NCBI GenBank assembly: GCA_003254885.1
Contig: QANT01000752.1
Span: 1-25,702, forward strand
DNA from: Purshia tridentata
Taxonomy: Eukaryota > Streptophyta > Magnoliopsida > Rosales > Rosaceae
DNA: 25,702 nucleotides
Direction: 5' to 3'
Positions 20,975 to 25,702 of the stretch are shown here, in pieces. The first letter of the stretch is position 1. Each line of letters opens with the position of its first letter. A program made the translations under genes and the position numbers. The notes beneath the pieces are model-generated. The model ran no database searches and had not been told where the DNA came from. It saw only the letters and a program-made list of their open reading frames with translations.

Positions 20975-22394
20975 TTAGTCGTTTTCAAGTTTCAAGGTTT
21001 GAAACTTGGTCTCCATGGTGGTTTGAGACTTGTTCTCCATGGTGGTTTCAGACTTGGTCCTGAAGGTGAGCATCTTTAGAGAAATCTTCCGTAGATAATC
21101 CCACTGGACAAAGAGATCCACACAAAACTTAGATTACAGTGCCATCCACCATACAAAGAGAATTTAAAAATTAACTCTGTATAAGCTTGCATGTACTGTG
21201 AAATATTAGGAACCCGAGAGTTATGGAAGTACCTGGCTTGTGGCAGTAACATATTCCTTTTCCTCAAACCTTGAAGCAATTCTCTCTAGTTCGTGCAATC
21301 CCTCTTCACCATAAAAGGGAAGATGCCGCTTTAACATATCAGTTCTTTATATGCAATAAATTTAGTAAGTTATTGACCATGAAGGAATGGAGATGGAGAT
21401 GGAGATCTTAAAAACAAAAGTGGATTCTAAGTGAATAAATAACTTGACTAAACTGTCCCAAAAGAAATGAGGGTTAAATAAAGCTAAAAAAAAGTGCAAA
21501 GAATAATAATCCATTGGTAGATAGATTTGAAAAGAAAAGGAAAAAAAAAGAAGAAAAGAATATAGCTTTGGCATGTACTTGTCCAAGAAAGAAAATAACA
21601 TGTGCTCTATTAGGTTCAATATCCGAAGCAGACAAAAATGGCATGTGCTCTTTTAGCATGTACTAGACCATTCATCATATTAGAACTGAAGGCATAACTT
21701 GACTATAACAATTTCTATACACACAAGAAGGAGTATATGTCATTCATGGTTGTTATTTCAATACATCCACATGAACATGAATCCTCTTATAAGCATGAGA
21801 AAAGTGAGCATACATAAGCATGAGAATGGTGAGCCATTGGATAGCAAAACACATATTAGATCTTAATTCTTGCAATCCAATGGCTCACCTTTCTCATGCT
21901 TTAGAAGAGAATTTCTCAACACTCATGGGTTTCATCTAAGTAAATGAATAGCACCTGAGACACACAAATGACTTATCTATTTCTTTATGAAACCATTCTT
22001 TAATTATCAGCTGTATATCGATCATATGTCTCAAACTTCATTATTTCAATTAGTGTCTGCATACTTGAATTCACTGCTAACTAAATGCCTCTGCATTCAA
22101 TATTGAGATTGCCCTTAACAACAAACAATGACAAAACTGTCTCTGATATAAAAAGCTACTAGGTGGGCACCATCAATCTTTTAATTTGACTAATTATGAG
22201 CACTTCCATACAAATTACAAACCTTTTCTGGCATGAACCAAATAAAGTTTCACCCATTATGAGGTCAATGATTTCTAGCTTTTCCTTCTTTTTTTCAAAC
22301 ATACTTACATCTTGTTGATAATTCTTTGTCGTGCATCTGGCGCCAATTGGCTCCTCCAGTCGCCTGTGTCCATTGAGGGTTCTCCACCTTCCAT
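20975..22394 (-). CDS. Small MED15-like protein consisting mainly of a KIX domain
   Basis: Exons 22394-22309, 21344-21233 and 21103-20975 join in frame (phases 2 and 0, GT-AG) to give 108 aa. Residues 12-77 match the N-terminal KIX domain of plant Mediator subunit 15: DWRSQLAPDARQRIINK, then LKRHLPFYGEEGLHELERIA, then RFEEKEYVTATSQ, then DYLRKISLKML. KIX is a three-helix domain that binds activator transactivation segments. Full MED15 continues with a long Gln-rich region and C-terminal domains; here the protein stops about 30 residues after KIX, in a Lys/Thr-rich tail built from a 24-bp repeat. Plants have several such KIX-only MED15 relatives. It may compete with MED15 for activators, or be a truncated duplicate. 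The start is the first ATG after a probable 5' UTR intron. The exon 2 acceptor (ATAAAG) is weak, but a CTTACTAAA branch-like site precedes it. It is convergent with BUB1. Confidence 0.87.
21004..21055 (-). repeat. 24-bp tandem repeat at the 3' end of the KIX gene
   Basis: In the coding frame the units read KSETTMEN and KSQTTMET, followed by a diverged KFQTLKLEN and the stop. The ACCACCATGGAGA core is identical in the first two units. It forms most of the tail after the KIX domain. Confidence 0.85.
21816..21901. repeat. Inverted repeat / foldback element in intron of the KIX gene
   Basis: The left arm 21816-21842 and right arm 21875-21901 are 27 bp each and complementary with one mismatch (AAGCATGAGAA, then GGTGAGCCATTGGAT). 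The 32-bp spacer includes TTAGATCTTAA. A second copy of the outer arm (AAGCATGAGAAAAGTGAGC) lies directly upstream at 21791-21809. It may be a small foldback MITE or the core of one; no target duplication was identified. Confidence 0.75.
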
Positions 22395-22800
22395 CAAATT
22401 AATCTGATAAACCAAACCAAACCAAACCAAACCAAACCAAAAACACGTTCAAATAAAACAACAATTTGAATTGCAAAACTAGATTAAAGGGGAAGGTGCA
22501 AAACCAGATACCCATATCAGAAATTATGAATTCTATGCTCTATATTCCAATACCAACAATAAAAATAGTTACCTAAGAATTGGATAACTGTGACAGTGAC
22601 TGAATTGGGTACTAAACAAACTTGGGGATATTAGCTTGAACAAAAAGTGGATGATAGAAATTACCTGGTGGCTGGAGCTTCAGGCCAGAGTGAGAGAGTT
22701 TGGAAGAGCTTGGACACTAGAGGGTACAGAGGTTGAGCGAATGTCAAAAGTGAACTAGAGGTGCTCAGCTTTTACAGGAAGAGAATATTTGTATGGACTG
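22395..22800 (-). promoter_or_regulatory. 5' leader of the KIX gene with a probable 5' UTR intron
   Basis: On the minus strand, CCAGCCACCAG followed by GTAATT (donor at 22664-22663) and GGTTTATCAG (acceptor ending at 22404) bracket a 261-bp intron in non-coding leader. The ATG comes 9 nt into the next exon. The upstream leader, about 22665-22760, is CT-rich. Next to the acceptor, inside the intron, is a pentanucleotide repeat. Confidence 0.6.
22411..22440 (-). repeat. (TTGGT)6 pentanucleotide repeat beside a splice acceptor
   Basis: Six perfect ACCAA units lie on the plus strand (TTGGT on the transcript strand), ending 7 bp before the CAG of the presumed 5' UTR intron. They take the place of the usual polypyrimidine tract. 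Confidence 0.95.
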
Positions 22801-22827
22801 AATTTTGCTTTTGGGTGTTTGATGGAA

Positions 22828-23256
22828 GTTTCACTTTAGTACTAGTAGTTTTAATTTTATCAATTGCATTTTAATTTTACTTTATTAACCGTAGTTTTAA
22901 TTTTGTCAATTTTGATTATGTAGTTTGCAAAATAAATTTAATACATGTTTGTAATTCTGTCAATTTCACTTTAAAACGAAGGCAATTTAATCTTTTTTAG
23001 GTGTTTCTAAATTTCGTATTTGGTACTTGTAGTTTTTTTTAAGTTTCACTTTAGCACTTATATTTTGCTCAAAGTTTTACTTTAGTATTGATAGGGTGCT
23101 TAAAGTTTCAATTTTAATGGTGGAATTGACGGACTCGTAAACGCATATTTAAATTGAAATTGTTTGTAATTTATAAGTCCAAAATTAAATAAATCAAAAC
23201 CACATTTACTAAAATAGAACTTCAAGCAAAATATAGATACTAAAGGTGAAATTTAG
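22828..23256. repeat. Diverged repeat-rich element with recurrent TTTCACTTTAG motifs
   Basis: The word GTTT(C/T)ACTTTAG(T/C)A occurs in direct orientation near 22828, 23041 and 23073, and inverted near 23232-23256 as CTAAAGGTGAAATTTAG. Interspersed 'AGTTTTAATTTTGTCAATT' phrases are also repeated. The arrangement suggests a decayed non-autonomous transposon or LTR piece. Boundaries are approximate. Confidence 0.35.
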
Positions 23257-23530
23257 CCTATTTTTATGCAACAATTTATTCACAAATTTGGGCATTGTAA
23301 TTCTAAGTTCTTTAAAATAAGTTAAATCATTTTTTATTGAAAACATATTATATGAGAGTACTGAGAGACATCGGATAAATTAAACAAGTGAATGTTTATA
23401 TTAAAAACAAACCTTTCAATGTTTATATAAGCTTTTTTGGGGTGAACCTTAAACAAAATAAAGGCTTGAGAGTTCAAAGTCGATACAAGGAATTCAAAAC
23501 TGCAACAAATAGACCAAATTAACAAAGGAA

Positions 23531-23940
23531 GAAGTGAGTAAACATTAATATAAAAGACAACAACGGAAGGGCAGTCAACAAAGCAATAAATAAGTTGACA
23601 GATCCATTGACACTCATTATGCGACAATGGCATGCACGACCTCAGTCCAAGTTATTTTCTTCTTCATACATAGTACATAAAAACATAACATCAAGTAGGG
23701 TAAGCATTACATTCCATCATCTGCCTTGTAAGTAGTTAAGAAGAAGGAAATAAGCATTAATATAAAAAACTTATAACAATGGAAGGGCAGTCACCAAAGC
23801 AAGAAAGAAGTTGACAGATCCACTAACATTCATTATGCGACAATGGCCCGCACGAGCTCAGTCTAGTTATTATCTTTTTCATGCATAGTATAAGATAGTA
23901 GATACCATCAAGAAAAGGTTAAGCATCACATACGATCATG
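23531..23940 (+). repeat. About 212-bp tandem duplication, two diverged copies
   Basis: Copy 1 is about 23531-23742 and copy 2 about 23743-23940. Shared anchors are CATTAATATAAAA (23544/23756), GGAAGGGCAGTCA, AGTTGACAGATCCA, ATTATGCGACAATGGC, and TAAGCAT-ACAT near the ends. Small indels have accumulated, so the event is not recent. No coding content. Confidence 0.85.
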
Positions 23941-25133
23941 TTTGTGTCATGTTCGGCTTGGGTTGTAATTGGGTCATATTGGGCTTTCTTGGGGTTGGAT
24001 GATCCCACAATGGGATATATAACTGTAAAGTGGAGGGTCTCGCTATACCAAGTGCTTATAGTTATAGCATGACTTCCAAAGTCCCATCTTGATTTATAAA
24101 TGTACATTCTAACCTTATTAATTAGTCTTCTCATTCAGCTCCCTCAACTAAAAAAAACACATTTAATGTCTGGCTTAGTCTCCGTTTTGGTACCAAGCAT
24201 CTCATCAAAACCATTAAAGTAAAAGAAAAAAAGAGATAAATAAAAAATGTAAAAGTTTTAATAGTTCCGATGAGATGTCTGATATCAAAACGAGTACTAA
24301 ACTAGATACTTTATCTGTACTCTAAAGTGGTCTTTCTTCCTTAGTTAGCGCCTAATGTAGTGTTTCCTGAAAAAATATGCTTTAGTTTTGGGACACATGT
24401 GAATGGAAGTGCAGATTTTGATTTCTGGATCAATTTTGTGGCTGCCTTTTGGAACTCAATGTACATGAACAGATGAGTCGGGCTTATTTTCTTATCAGAG
24501 ATCTCATCTTCACTCATTCATGTATTTCTGTCATCCCTAGGTGCAAATCATTTATACTGTAAGACTACATGTAATTGATACATTTTATTTCAAGAGTTCA
24601 TATTGTTAATTTACGCCCACTTGTAGTTGTAACTTGTAGAACAAAACTAAAGGGCAAATGGGATCTGTCATGACTAATTAATGAGGGTTTAATCGAGTGG
24701 TTAGGCCCATAATTTGCTCTCATATGGTCTGGTATAGGTATTGGTATTTGATTCCTCAAAGGTAATTACCTAGCTATTTGCTAGAGTTTATTGCCTTTCA
24801 AAAATTGAAGGGTTCAAAATATATGGATCTGTCATGCATATGTGCATGATATATATGTAAAATATGGATTGCTTGGTCCATCTCTTATTCTCATTTATTC
24901 TAGAATTGCAACATGTTTTCCTTAAAATAAATAATTGTAATAGTTTTTCAACTGGGATATAAGGCTTATCATCCCATTTGCTCCGAGCAGGTGCAGTTTA
25001 ATCCAAGAAAAAGGCTGATCTGCCCAGAAATTCATAACTCCGAAAATATCAAAGTGTCCCTTTTTTATTTGTTTCTTTTCTTTGCTCTTCAAGCTACAAA
25101 AATATATAAAATTAAGTTAAACTAAACTAGATT

Positions 25134-25233
25134 CACTTAAAAATGTAACAGGAATTCAAGAGTAAGAGTATAAAAATATATATCACTTAAAAATGCAACA
25201 GGAATTCAAGAGTAGGAATATAAAAATATATAA
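25134..25233 (+). repeat. 50-bp tandem duplication
   Basis: Units at 25134-25183 and 25184-25233 start CACTTAAAAATG and contain ACAGGAATTCAAGAGTA and ATATAAAAATATATA, differing at only a few positions. It is a fairly young local duplication in AT-rich non-coding DNA. Confidence 0.9.
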
Positions 25234-25702
25234 AATAATGGTCAGATCAGATTATAACAAGGGTGGGGGGTGGGTGGATTTGTTAAAAAATGTGCTATGG
25301 GTTTGATTTACTATGAAGGGCTAAAGGATGGATAAAGCCTCTAAAAGATTTTAAGATGAGTTACTTTGTATAGCAATTGAACATGAGTGATTGTTGATTT
25401 TTAATGACTTTGTCATTCATGGTTTTCCTCTTTCATTTTGAAATTCATTGCTTTTGCAATTTGTTTGTCTTTTTTAGATTACATTTTAAGGATTCTTTCT
25501 TCACAAGAAGATATACAACATATATGCTAGTCTTTCATATTGGAAATATGAGAAATATGTTTGGGTAAAGCCAAAGAGCTTAAACAGTACTTGCAGAAAT
25601 GCTATAATTGCAAAAATAAAATCAAAAAAATGATGTATAATATTTAATTAAGTATAAATTAATTAGAATAATTTAATTTAGCTTGGATAAGATGGTCTTT
25701 CA

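Larger units (their letters stand above)
23257..25702. other. Gene-poor region at the right edge
   Basis: AT-rich DNA with several direct duplications (listed separately). Short open frames at 23334-23633 and 23919-24134 on the minus strand have no recognisable domain and no exon structure. I see no gene or RNA here; the start of a neighbouring gene may lie beyond the edge. Confidence 0.5.

Overview
This is plant nuclear DNA, most likely from a eudicot. The genes are split by many AT-rich GT-AG introns. They encode plant-type families, including an SBP-box factor whose 3' UTR carries a miR156 site, and the non-coding sequence holds MITE-like elements. The species cannot be named from the sequence. 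There is no prokaryotic or organellar signal.

Four protein-coding genes can be rebuilt exon by exon. (1) Minus strand, 9516 to 1150: a ten-exon RING1-type E3 ligase (RING finger plus C-terminal RAWUL domain), a Polycomb PRC1 subunit of about 499 aa. (2) Minus strand, 14225 to 12743: a two-exon small SPL/SBP-box transcription factor of 177 aa, with a miR156 target just after the stop codon. (3) Plus strand, 15018 to 20029: a 14-exon BUB1 spindle-checkpoint kinase of about 551 aa. (4) Minus strand, 22394 to 20975: a three-exon, 108-aa MED15-like protein that is almost only a KIX domain, with a probable intron in its 5' UTR.

SPL and BUB1 are divergent across about 0.8 kb. BUB1 and the KIX gene are convergent. 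RING1 and SPL are in tandem, separated by about 3.2 kb that holds a probable terminal-inverted-repeat element. The four genes do not form a pathway. They cover chromatin silencing, phase change, mitotic checkpoint and transcriptional co-activation, and their adjacency looks like ordinary plant gene order.

The unusual material lies inside or beside these genes. It includes a PIF/Harbinger-like MITE filled by a 16-bp minisatellite in a BUB1 intron, a GC-AG intron and an in-frame 33-bp duplication in the BUB1 kinase domain, a tandem splice donor and a long Glu run in RING1, a 24-bp repeat at the end of the KIX gene, and a possible retro-insertion in the large RING1 intron. A hairpin element sits in a KIX-gene intron, and the right-hand 2.9 kb without genes carries several direct duplications. 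I see no convincing undescribed multi-gene system. All splice structures are inferred from reading-frame continuity and family knowledge, not from transcripts.
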